Part shown: piece after piece, positions 42,797-51,778 of the stretch | Position numbering within the stretch: position 1 is the first letter of the stretch | Layout: the number at the start of each line of letters is the position of its first letter | Assembly (NCBI GenBank): GCA_023150475.1 | Contig: JAKLKU010000001.1 | Span: 310,001-374,000, forward strand | Reading direction: 5' to 3' | Source: Planctomycetota bacterium | GTDB taxonomy: Bacteria > Planctomycetota > UBA1135 > GCA-002686595 | DNA: 64,000 bases | The notes under the pieces: generated by a model | Databases searched by the model: none | Told to the model about the DNA's origin: nothing | The model's input: only the letters and a program-made list of their open reading frames with translations | Program-made: the position numbers and the translations under genes

Positions 42797-45089
42797 GCGC
42801 GACGAGGTCCAACTTGCCGCTCGAGAGCCGCGGCAGCTCGGGAACGCACACGAACGCATCTGCTTTCGGCGTGAAGAGCCTCGGCAGGCCGAGCTCACGA
42901 GCCCGCGCGAGCAACCGCTCGCGGTCGAACGCGTGCGGCGTGTGGACCACGACGATCCGCTCCCCCCGCTCAGGCCCCCGCTCATCCCTCCGCTGATCCC
43001 CCCGCTGATCCCCCCGCTGATCCCCCTGCGCGGGCCCCTGCGCAGGCCCCGCCTCATCGTCGGACTCGTCGACCGCCGTGACCGCGAGTTCGAGCTCGGT
43101 CGCGCTCGCACCCAGCGCTTCGAGCAACGCTTCTTCGACGCGGCCGTGCGACACCATCTCGCCGCCGATCTTCGAGAAACGCGCGACACGATCGACGATC
43201 GAGAGCGAGCCGTCGCCTTCGAGGCGCGCGATGTCGCCCGTGTCGTACCAACCGTCGCGCAACACGTCGCGCGTGAGCTCGGCATCGTCGAGATAGCCCG
43301 CGAACACGCTCGGCCCTCGGACCCACAAGCGGCCGGCGACGCCGAAGACCGGTTCCCCGCGCTCGTCGACGACGCGCAAAGCGAGGCCCGCGAGCGGACG
43401 GCCCACCGAACCGCGGCAACGCTCGCCGGGACGCGCGACGGAGACGACGGGCGAGAGCTCGGTCGCGCCGTAACCTTCGGCGAGCGAGACGCCGAGCCGC
43501 TCGTGCCACGCCGCCGCGAGACGCGCCGGCAAGCGTTGGGCACCGCTGACCGCGAGCCGCACGCTCGCGCAGCCTTCGCGTTCGGCGCGCCGCAGCCACG
43601 CTTGGTAGAAACTCGGCGTGCCGAGCAGCACCGTCGCACGTTCGCGTGCCGCGAGCTCCATCACGCCCGACGCATCGAGCGGATTGGGATGGAGCAGCAC
43701 CGCCGCGCCGGTCGCGAGCGGCGCCCACAGCGCGACCGTGTAACCGAAGCTGTGGAAGAGCGGCAATGCGTCGAGGACTCGGTCGTCGCACTCGAGCCGC
43801 ATCGCTCGCGTCACCGCGGCGACGTTCGCCACCACGTTCGCGTGGCTCAGCACGATCGCCTTCGGCCGAGCCGTGCTGCCGCTCGAGTAGAGCACGGTCG
43901 CCGGTTCGGTCGCCGCGAGCCGCGCTCCGCGCGCGAGACGGAACACGCGCGCCGTGACGACCGCCCAAGTCGCTTCGACGAGGCTCGGCGCGCCGGCGAG
44001 ATCCTCGAGGCAGAGCGTGCGGCCCCGTGCCTCCGCGAGCGGCGAGCGCTTGCCCAGTTTCTCGAGAAACCGACGCGACGTGATCAGCGTGCTCGCGCCC
44101 GCGCGCTCGAGCTGCTCGGCGAGTTCGGCGTCGCCGAGCAGCGGATTCAAGTGCAAGCTCGTGCGGCCCGCGAGCGTCACGGCCACCGTCGCGAGCGCGC
44201 CGCCGGTCGTCGTGGGCACGAGCAGCGCGATCACGGAACCGTGATCGGCCGCGCTTTCGATCCGCCGCGACAGCACCAGCGCCGCGAGCGCGGCCTTGCG
44301 GTAGGAGAGGCTCCGTTCGCCGTCGACCCACGCGCGACGCGTCGGGAACCGTCGCGCAGTCCGCATGAAGAGCAGCGCGAGGTTCGCGCCCGCGCGCGCC
44401 CGCCGCGTCGCGGCGTCGGCGGCGAGCACCGCGACGGCACTTTCGATGCTCGCGAGCGCCGCGTCATGCGGCAGCGGCTCGCCGAAGTCCGCTTCGACCC
44501 GCTCGGGCACACCCGGGAGTTTCGCGAACGCGCGGCCGCCGCGGCGGCTGAACCAGCTCCCCCACAGTCCCGACAGGTACACCGGCACGATCGGCGTTCG
44601 CGCGAGCGTCGCGAGCCGCGTCACGCCGCGCTGGAAGCGCTGGAGTTCGCCGTCGGGCGTGAGGCGTCCTTCCGCGAAGATCACGACGAGCTCGCCTCCG
44701 CGAGCGTGGCTCGCCGCACGCTCGAGCGTCGCAGCGGTCACTCGCGGCGCGTCACCTTTCGCGATCGGGAGCACGCCTGCCGCTCGCGTGATCCAACCGA
44801 TCACCGGCAGCGAGAAGAGCTCGCGCTGCATGAGGAACACCGCGGGGCGCTTCACGGCGAGCGCGAGCAACACGGCGTCGACGTAGGTCACGTGGTTCGA
44901 CACGACGATCGCGCCTCGGCGAGGCAGGTGCTCGACTCCGCGCACGCGCAGGCGCCAGAGGCACGCGGCGAGCGGCGCGAGCAACATGCGGATGACGGCT
45001 TGCACGCAGCGCGCGGTCGCGGACAAGCGCCGGATCTCGAGCGGTCGTTCGACACGCCGGGCGACGGGTTCGGTCTGCAAGGTGGGCAT
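42753..45089 (-). CDS. aas: Bifunctional lyso-phospholipid acyltransferase / acyl-[ACP] synthetase (Aas-like)
   Basis: 778 residues. The N-terminal PlsC-type domain (about 40-225) has SNHVTYVD (HX4D) and IFAEGRLTPDGELQRF. An AMP-forming ligase domain follows (about 250-775): VLYSSGSTARPKAIVLSHAN, EGYGATELSPVVS, WYDTGD and the catalytic lysine near the end (PRLSSGKLDLVAL). E. coli Aas re-acylates 2-acyl-glycerophosphoethanolamine using an acyl group it activates onto ACP. No MFS (LplT) domain is fused. A Gly-Asp-Gln-Arg repeat insertion interrupts the C-terminal subdomain. It fits the lipid-remodelling theme of the window. Confidence 0.88.
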   Translation of the reverse strand: MPTLQTEPVARRVERPLEIRRLSATARCVQAVIRMLLAPLAACLWRLRVRGVEHLPRRGAIVVSNHVTYVDAVLLALAVKRPAVFLMQRELFSLPVIGWITRAAGVLPIAKGDAPRVTAATLERAASHARGGELVVIFAEGRLTPDGELQRFQRGVTRLATLARTPIVPVYLSGLWGSWFSRRGGRAFAKLPGVPERVEADFGEPLPHDAALASIESAVAVLAADAATRRARAGANLALLFMRTARRFPTRRAWVDGERSLSYRKAALAALVLSRRIESAADHGSVIALLVPTTTGGALATVAVTLAGRTSLHLNPLLGDAELAEQLERAGASTLITSRRFLEKLGKRSPLAEARGRTLCLEDLAGAPSLVEATWAVVTARVFRLARGARLAATEPATVLYSSGSTARPKAIVLSHANVVANVAAVTRAMRLECDDRVLDALPLFHSFGYTVALWAPLATGAAVLLHPNPLDASGVMELAARERATVLLGTPSFYQAWLRRAEREGCASVRLAVSGAQRLPARLAAAWHERLGVSLAEGYGATELSPVVSVARPGERCRGSVGRPLAGLALRVVDERGEPVFGVAGRLWVRGPSVFAGYLDDAELTRDVLRDGWYDTGDIARLEGDGSLSIVDRVARFSKIGGEMVSHGRVEEALLEALGASATELELAVTAVDESDDEAGPAQGPAQGDQRGDQRGDQRRDERGPERGERIVVVHTPHAFDRERLLARARELGLPRLFTPKADAFVCVPELPRLSSGKLDLVALKALARTTFRAVRA
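42977..43026 (-). repeat. In-gene tandem repeat, 12 bp x ~4
   Basis: About four copies of CCCCCGCTGATC (plus strand) in the aas-like gene. They encode Gly-Asp-Gln-Arg repeats in a hydrophilic insertion of the C-terminal ligase subdomain. The unit keeps the frame. Confidence 0.88.
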
Positions 45090-45321
45090 GGGCTTCCTCC
45101 GCGACCAAGGATCGGAGGAACCCGCGCTCCAGGCGTCTCAGGAGTTCCGAGGACGTCGATCGCCGCTGCTTATCGACGCTGCGACGAGGGCCGGGTCTCG
45201 GCGCGCGTGGGCCGCAGCGGTACCGCCGCACTCCCGGCGGCACTCCCGGCACGCGGCGCGCGCCGCGCGGCCAGCGAGGGCGAACGCCTCGCGTGCCGCG
45301 CCGTCCACGCACGCGCGGCGT

Positions 45322-47038
<1,717 letters not shown>

Positions 47039-47232
47039 TCGTCGCCGGCACGTCGCCGGCGCTTTCGCGCGTCACTCTAGCGCCGCGGGCGGGTCGTCGC
47101 GCTCGTGGCTTCGACCGCAGCAGTCGGAAGCGGCGGCAGGAGCCTCTGGGTCGCCCCGCAAACGGCACACGCGCCGCCCGGAGAGGACTCCGGGGGGCGC
47201 GTGGCGCATGAACGAGCGGCGGGTGAACGTTC

Positions 47233-47613
47233 TCAGGCGTCGTCGTCGTCGTCGTAGAAGATCTCGCGGTCGTCGTCGTCGTCCTCTTCGTCTTCGTCTT
47301 CTTCGTCGTCTTCGTCTTCCTCTTCTTCTTCGTCGTCTTCGTCCTCGTCGTCGTCGTCGTCCCAGTCGTCGTCTTCGTCGTCCTCGTCGTCGTCATCCTC
47401 TTCTTCGTCGTCGTCGAGGTCCTCCTCGTCGTCGTCGAAGTCCTCGTCTTCGTCGTCGGCCTCGTCATCCTCGTCGTCGTCCGAGTCGTCATCGTCGTCG
47501 TCGACGTCATCGTCGTCGTAGTCGCCCGTGGACTCCGCGAACGATGCATCGAACGGAGCGGCAAGTTCCTCGAACAGGACGGTTTCTTCGCTTTGCTGGG
47601 TCAGGTGCGCCAT
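47233..47613 (-). CDS. Polyacidic Asp/Glu-rich protein
   Basis: 126 residues. The first ~30 look like an ordinary folded or helical head (MAHLTQQSEETVLFEELAAP, FDASFAEST). The remaining ~95 are almost only Asp and Glu, with a few Trp, Phe and Ser, ending REIFYDDDDDA. AGGGG lies about 9 nt before the ATG. No family is recognised. The extreme charge suggests binding of divalent cations or basic proteins. The coding strand is chosen because the opposite frames give only poly-Arg or poly-Thr and lack initiation signals. The GA(C/T)/GA(A/G) codon mix argues for selection on the protein. Confidence 0.78.
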   Translation of the reverse strand: MAHLTQQSEETVLFEELAAPFDASFAESTGDYDDDDVDDDDDDSDDDEDDEADDEDEDFDDDEEDLDDDEEEDDDDEDDEDDDWDDDDDEDEDDEEEEEDEDDEEDEDEEDDDDDREIFYDDDDDA

Positions 47614-48315
47614 GGGATACCCCTATCGATCCGCGGCGGGGCGTCGCTTTGGCCGTGGCATCCAGGCCGCAGTGACGTTCGACAACGCGTCGCCAAGAGG
47701 GCCGTTTCTTTTCCGCGCGGAGCGCTCGCTGCGCAAGCAAAAAAAGAGGTCGGCGCGCCACGCGCAACGACGGGAAACGGAAGATCGGCACCCCTTCGGC
47801 CTCGGCTCCTCGGCGGGCGACACCTTCCGCGCACGGCAAACTGTGCTGCGTCGAGCGACCGCGGCGCGTCGGCCGCCGACGTCCGTGGGACGCTGCGCTG
47901 TCGCTCGATGCTCGCGAAGGATCGAGCGAGCGTGCGTGCGTGTCGCTGCACGCCAGCGCACGCGCTGCCGGGGCACGCCAGCGCACGCGCTGCCGGGGCA
48001 CGCCAGCGCACGCGCTGCCGGGGTACGCCAGCGCACGCGCTGCCAGGGCATGCCAGAGCGAGCGCCACCAGGCGCGGAGAGTCCTCGCTGCGCGGGCCGC
48101 GCCGACACCTCATCGCGAGGCCGAGCGTTCGTCGGCGAGCGCGCGGCGTCGCGTGGACACCGCTCGTGCACCGGCTCGAAAGGCGCGCTCGAGGCGACGG
48201 AGGATGTCGAACGTCGGCTCCGCACGCCCCACTCGTGTGCCGCGAAAGCGTCGGGTGACGGAACGACAGCGAGCTGCTTCGAGGCGAACGCCGCGGGGCC
48301 GAACCGGCGCTGTGG
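47614..48315. other. Non-coding stretch between polyacidic gene and tRNA
   Basis: 702 nt without a convincing gene. It contains the 5' leader of the polyacidic gene, a minus-strand hairpin followed by seven T (about 47765-47738) that could terminate the tRNA transcript, and a 25-bp tandem array listed separately. Frames through the array change phase with every unit, so they are not coding. Confidence 0.5.
47949..48055 (+). repeat. 25-bp tandem repeat, about 4 copies
   Basis: Four copies of a 25-bp unit starting CACGCCAGCGCACGCGCTGC and ending CGGGG, beginning near 47949, 47974, 47999 and 48024; the last copy decays into the flank. The unit is not a multiple of three, consistent with a non-coding location. 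There are no spacers, so it is not a CRISPR. Confidence 0.92.
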
Positions 48316-48392
48316 TGGTAGCGGTGGAGGGATTCGAACCCCCGACCTAGGGATTATGATTCCCGCGCTCTAACCAGCTGAGCTACACCGCC
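48316..48392 (-). tRNA. tRNA-Met (anticodon CAU), CCA encoded
   Basis: 77 nt on the minus strand. Acceptor stem GGCGGTG pairs with CACCGCT (one G-U at the end), D-arm TAGCTCAGCTGGTTAGAGC, anticodon loop ATCATAA with CAT, T-arm with TTCGAAT, then ACCA. The body matches elongator tRNA-Met in general sequence. The lysidine-modified tRNA-Ile2, which also carries CAU in the gene, cannot be fully excluded. Confidence 0.95.
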
Positions 48393-48998
48393 GAGCGCCC
48401 GGCGCCGACGGGACGGTGCCGAACAGGGGCGCGGACTCTAACGACGCCCATCGCGGGGATCAAGGGCGCGCCGAGGTGCATGCCGGCGCGCGCCGGTGGC
48501 TCTCGGGTGCTGATTCACACCGCGAAATTTTGGCGAGAATTTCGGCGCGTTTGGCGAACGGTCGGCGTTTAGGCAGCCAACGACCCGCGTCGCATCCTGC
48601 ACGGCGTGTGTCATGCGAGGCGGCCCGAGTTTCGACGTGCATCGGTCGAAGACGGACCGACCCCGAGTGGAGAGAGCCAGCGCGCCCCGCGGCAGACGCC
48701 GTGGGGCGCGCCGGTCCTTTAAGCCGCTCTCACGACACGCCCGGCCTTCCCCGGCGGTCCGTGGGCCGGCGCCCGCACCCGACGCCCTCCACGGGCGCTC
48801 GTCGCCGTCGCCTGTCGGCGCACGCGACGCAACCGCGGCGTCGCGCGGCCCCTCGGGCTTGCGCCGCGGATCGGCGAGCATCCCGGAGCGCACGGACGTC
48901 GGGCACGAGCTCGACGCGCTCGCGAGCGGCCGATCCAGCGCGCTGTCGACCGCACGGGCGCCGGCCGATCGAGCGCGATCGCCGCGATCGCTCGCGGC
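48393..48998. other. Non-coding stretch with ordered hairpins
   Basis: 606 nt between the tRNA and the cysteine dioxygenase gene, with no convincing protein gene. An A/T-richer patch (48521-48545) is followed by three hairpins on the plus strand: CGCAT/ATGCG at 48591-48617, TCGGTC/GACCGA at 48642-48660, and the strong 14-bp stem listed as a terminator. This order resembles a small structured transcript but is only suggestive. Confidence 0.4.
48680..48720 (+). terminator. Strong hairpin with short T-run, candidate terminator
   Basis: A 14-bp stem pairs 48680-48693 with 48698-48711 (GCGCGCCCCGCGGC against GCCGTGGGGCGCGC, one G-U) around the loop AGAC, followed by CGGTCCTTT. It could end a plus-strand transcript from about 48560. 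No gene on the plus strand explains it. Confidence 0.6.
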
Positions 48999-49547
48999 TC
49001 AACCGTCCACTCGGACGCCGCGCACCGAGTGGTAGGTCAACGTGCGCTCGCCGACGACGCCCGTGTCGGGGTCGAAGACACGACAGGTCGGAATCGGACG
49101 CGAGTAGAGGTGCAGGGAGACCGCCGGCTCGCTTCCGACTTGCGCGATGCGGTGCAGTCCGATGTCGTCGGTGATGAACGCGACGGCACCTCGCTCGTGG
49201 CGCCTCGTGTTGCGTAGCGCGAGCGAACGGGCTCCCGGAGCCGGTACGTCGAACAGCGCTTCGTCGACCCGGCCTTCCAAGACGCCCATCCAGCAGCGTT
49301 GGCCGCGATGGTCGTGGATCGGAGTGACCTGGCCTGCGTCCCAACACAGGAGGATGAGTTCGAAGAGCTCGTCCTTGTGGAGCAAGTTGCGCGCGTAGCT
49401 GCGCTTGTCGAACAGCGCGAACTCCCGCCAATCGTTGTGGCCTCGGGCGTAACGCGAGAGCATCTCCGCCACTCGTGGGCCTCGCGCGTCGCGAGCGAGT
49501 TCGGCCGTGACGTCCCGCACCAGTTGGTCGAGCGCGGACGGATTCAA
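48999..49547 (-). CDS. Cysteine dioxygenase (type I, cupin)
   Basis: 182 residues from a TTG that overlaps the upstream stop (TTGA). The enzyme oxidises cysteine to cysteine sulfinate with an Fe(II) centre. Iron ligands are His78 and His80 (TPIHDHRG) and His132 (DIGLHRI). YARN (Tyr51-Arg53) matches the substrate carboxylate-binding Arg. Cys85 and Tyr148 (SLHLYSRP) fall at the positions of the Cys93-Tyr157 cross-link of the mammalian enzyme, which many bacterial homologues lack. It is co-translated with a Cys-less NifS-like enzyme. An ATG at 49601 would give a longer form overlapping that gene. Confidence 0.92.
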   Translation of the reverse strand: MNPSALDQLVRDVTAELARDARGPRVAEMLSRYARGHNDWREFALFDKRSYARNLLHKDELFELILLCWDAGQVTPIHDHRGQRCWMGVLEGRVDEALFDVPAPGARSLALRNTRRHERGAVAFITDDIGLHRIAQVGSEPAVSLHLYSRPIPTCRVFDPDTGVVGERTLTYHSVRGVRVDG

Positions 49548-50686
49548 GCCTGCACCTCGACGGGCTCGCAAGCAGCGAGGCTCGCCTCGAGCGCGGTCCA
49601 AACCGCCGCGAGCGTCGCGCGCGTCGTGAATCGGCCCAGGCTGAAGCGCAGTGTCGAGCGCGCGATCGCGTCTCCGAGCCCCATCGCCATGAGCACGTGC
49701 GATGGCGCGCCGTTGGACGCGGCTGCGCCGGCCGCGACGCTGATCCCGCGTTGGCCGAGAGCGGCCTGCAGGTCTGCCGCCAGCTTTCCGGGAAACGCGA
49801 CCGACAGTGTGTTCGGCAACCGCGGGCCCGCGCCGTTGATGCGCGCGTCGGGCGCACGCTCACGGATGCCCTTCCAGAGTTCGTCGCGCAGCACCGCGAC
49901 ATCCTCCACGGCGTGGAACTCACCGGAGAGCGCACGTTCGGCGGCGACGCCGAACGCCACCGCGCCAGGCGTGTTCTCCGAACCGCTGCGCATGCCGCAC
50001 TGCTGGCCGCAGCCGTGGATCAACGGCTCGATCCCGACGCCGCGCCGCACGTAGAGGAGCCCCACGCCCTTCGGCGCGTAGAGCTTGTGCGCCGAGAGCG
50101 ACAAGAGATCACAGCCCAGACTGCGCACGTCGACGGGCACCTTGCCGATCGCGCACACCGCATCGCAATGCGTCAGGATTCCGCGGCTGCGACAGAGCTC
50201 CGCGACTTCGGCGAACGGTTGCAGCACGCCCGTCTCGTTGTTCGCGAGCATCAGCGAGACGAGCCGTGTCTCTGGGCGCAACGCGCGAGCCACGGCGTCG
50301 ACGCGCACGCGGCCGTCGGCGCCGACCGGAACACGCGACACGCCGAAGCCACGAGCCTCCAGCGCGTCCGCGGTGCGCAGCACCGATTTGTGTTCGATCT
50401 CGCTGACACACAGGTGCCCGGACTTCGCCGAGTCGAGGACTCCCGTGAGCGCCCAGTTGTTCGACTCCGTGCCGCCGGACGTGAACCAGATCTCGTCGGC
50501 TTCCGCGCCCAGGAGCCGTGCGAGCGACTGACGCGCCGCATCGATCGCGTGACGCGCCGCCAACCCGGCGGGATGCTGAGCCGCGGCGTTGCCGAAACTG
50601 TTCGTCAACCAGTGCGAACACGCTTCGGCGACGACACGATCGACCGGCGTCGAGCCGTTGTAGTCGAGGTACAGGTCGGGATTCAT
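49544..50686 (-). CDS. NifS/IscS-like PLP enzyme lacking the catalytic cysteine (possible cysteine-sulfinate desulfinase)
   Basis: 380 residues, class V aminotransferase fold of the cysteine desulfurase group. LYLDYNGSTPVD opens the chain, SGGTESNN binds the cofactor, the ring-stacking His is in SEIEHKSVL (His99), and the PLP lysine is Lys201 (SLSAHKLYAPKG). The loop that normally carries the catalytic Cys (GSACSSG) reads GAAASNG: Ala323 replaces it, encoded GCG, which is not one mutation from Cys. The usual Gln near PLP is also changed (DAVCAIGK). It therefore cannot form a persulfide. Cysteine sulfinate or selenocysteine do not need that thiol. Being upstream of and overlapping cysteine dioxygenase, it probably takes cysteine sulfinate to alanine and sulfite. 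Confidence 0.9.
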   Translation of the reverse strand: MNPDLYLDYNGSTPVDRVVAEACSHWLTNSFGNAAAQHPAGLAARHAIDAARQSLARLLGAEADEIWFTSGGTESNNWALTGVLDSAKSGHLCVSEIEHKSVLRTADALEARGFGVSRVPVGADGRVRVDAVARALRPETRLVSLMLANNETGVLQPFAEVAELCRSRGILTHCDAVCAIGKVPVDVRSLGCDLLSLSAHKLYAPKGVGLLYVRRGVGIEPLIHGCGQQCGMRSGSENTPGAVAFGVAAERALSGEFHAVEDVAVLRDELWKGIRERAPDARINGAGPRLPNTLSVAFPGKLAADLQAALGQRGISVAAGAAASNGAPSHVLMAMGLGDAIARSTLRFSLGRFTTRATLAAVWTALEASLAACEPVEVQA

Positions 50687-51204
50687 GGCGTAGTGCAGCG
50701 AAGGAGACTGCGGACGGCCGACGCGCGGTGTCCGTGTGCGAGAACTCGCCGAGACGTGGGATTCTGCGCGATCCTCCGACGGCCGGCAACGCAACAAACG
50801 CGCGCACGCCGGAAACTCAGACGCAAGGGCCCGTCGTTCGCTCGGCGCGCGGCGACGCGACGATCCGAACCGGGGCGCAGCTACGGCCGAGAGCTCTGCG
50901 CACTCGACGGCCCGCGCGGCACCGGCGGCGCGCGGCACACCGAACTCCACGCGGTGATCACCGCGCGCTTGTCACCACGCGCGGATCACCGCGCGCGGGG
51001 CCACTCGTGCCGACCACCGAGCGTTGAACTCAGCGCACTGAACACACGACACCGGACGCCACGCATCGAACACTGCACGCTGCGTGCGCGTCGCATCGCG
51101 ACGCTCGACTGCGGTGCGAAACGAGAGCGATGACGCGCTGTTCATCGCAGCATGTCGAGACGTTTCGCCGGGCCCGTCGCGACGGCGTTTTTCGCGACGT
51201 CGCT
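50687..51204. other. Intergenic stretch, no gene
   Basis: About 520 nt upstream of the NifS-like gene. It should contain that operon's promoter on the minus strand. One perfect 16-bp palindrome, CGCGGTGATCACCGCG at 50950-50965, with related half-sites just to the right (50981-50995), could be an operator. Otherwise nothing is recognised. Confidence 0.4.
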
Positions 51205-51233
51205 CTTCATAGCCCCGACCTCCGCGCTAAGAT
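51205..51233 (+). promoter_or_regulatory. Candidate promoter of the small RNA
   Basis: A TAAGAT hexamer at 51228-51233 is a good -10 box, 6 nt before the first hairpin. A weak -35 (CTTCAT, 51205-51210) lies 17 nt upstream of it. The position supports a transcript start near 51240. Confidence 0.5.
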
Positions 51234-51239
51234 CTTTGC

Positions 51240-51384
51240 GGGAACGGTTCGCCGTTCCTGCATGTGAGTATCCATCGGGAGGTGCGTGTGCTTTTGCGAG
51301 CGGCGCACGCACCCGGGAAGCTTGATGGATCCTCCTCTCTCCCTCGGGCCAGTGATCGGCAAGGGTCACTGGCCCCCTTTGTTT
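51240..51384 (+). ncRNA. Candidate small RNA, ~145 nt, with CU-rich segment
   Basis: Four elements in order on the plus strand. (1) A 7-bp hairpin GGAACGG/CCGTTCC (51241-51258). (2) A long two-part stem: ATCCATC (51270-51276) with GATGGAT (51324-51330) enclosing an 11-bp helix of 51281-51291 with 51303-51313. (3) A single-stranded CCTCCTCTCTCCCTC (51331-51345), complementary to Shine-Dalgarno sequences. (4) A perfect 10-bp terminator. No protein frame on either strand fits. It resembles CU-rich trans-acting regulators in design but matches no RNA family I know (not 6S, SRP or tmRNA). Confidence 0.65.
51346..51384 (+). terminator. Rho-independent terminator of the small RNA
   Basis: Perfect 10-bp stem GGGCCAGTGA (51346-51355) with TCACTGGCCC (51366-51375), a 10-nt loop, then CCTTTGTTT. 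It is the clearest intrinsic terminator in the window and no plus-strand protein gene precedes it. Confidence 0.85.
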
Positions 51385-51778
51385 CCAGGCCGCACCTCTC
51401 GCGCGCCTGACCGCGAGCCGCGGACCGTTCGGACTCCACTCGAAGGCCGCGGAGAGCACGCGGCAAATGTGCGCGCCAACCGTGCTCGTCCACCTGGTGT
51501 GCTCGTCGACCTGGTGTGCTCGTCCACCGGGTTCGCTGGGTCACCAGTGCGACGCCAGAGCGACGAAGCGCGCGCGAGCTTCGCAATGCCGTTCGGCGGC
51601 GCGTGCGGCACCCGCGGAAGGCGCATTGAGGCTCTGCGCGCAAGCGCGGCACGTGTCCGCCCGCTAGCTCGCGCGCGAGTTCGCGCGACGGTCGGCTACG
51701 TGGCGCTCTCGGCGCAGCGACGTCCGTGAGTGCCCACGGCAGGCGTCACGAACACTCGAATCGACGAACGCCCACCGA
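51385..51778. other. Intergenic stretch with a short tandem repeat
   Basis: 394 nt after the small RNA, downstream of the convergent hydrolase gene. No gene is seen. It contains three copies of a 17-bp unit, listed separately. Confidence 0.45.
51482..51532 (+). repeat. 17-bp tandem repeat x 3
   Basis: Three near-perfect copies of GTGCTCGTCCACCTGGT (51482-51498, 51499-51515, 51516-51532), each later copy differing at one position. It lies in non-coding DNA. Confidence 0.9.

Noticed and set aside
47949..48055. Possible CRISPR array
   Set aside because: The 25-bp units are contiguous with no unique spacers, and no cas gene is present.
48316..48392. tRNA-Ile2 (CAU, lysidine) instead of tRNA-Met
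   Set aside because: The overall body matches elongator tRNA-Met better, but the gene sequence alone does not exclude Ile2.
51240..51384. Known housekeeping RNA (6S, SRP RNA, tmRNA)
   Set aside because: No 6S central bubble, no SRP GGAAGCAGCC-type apical motif, and no tmRNA tag frame or tRNA-like domain.
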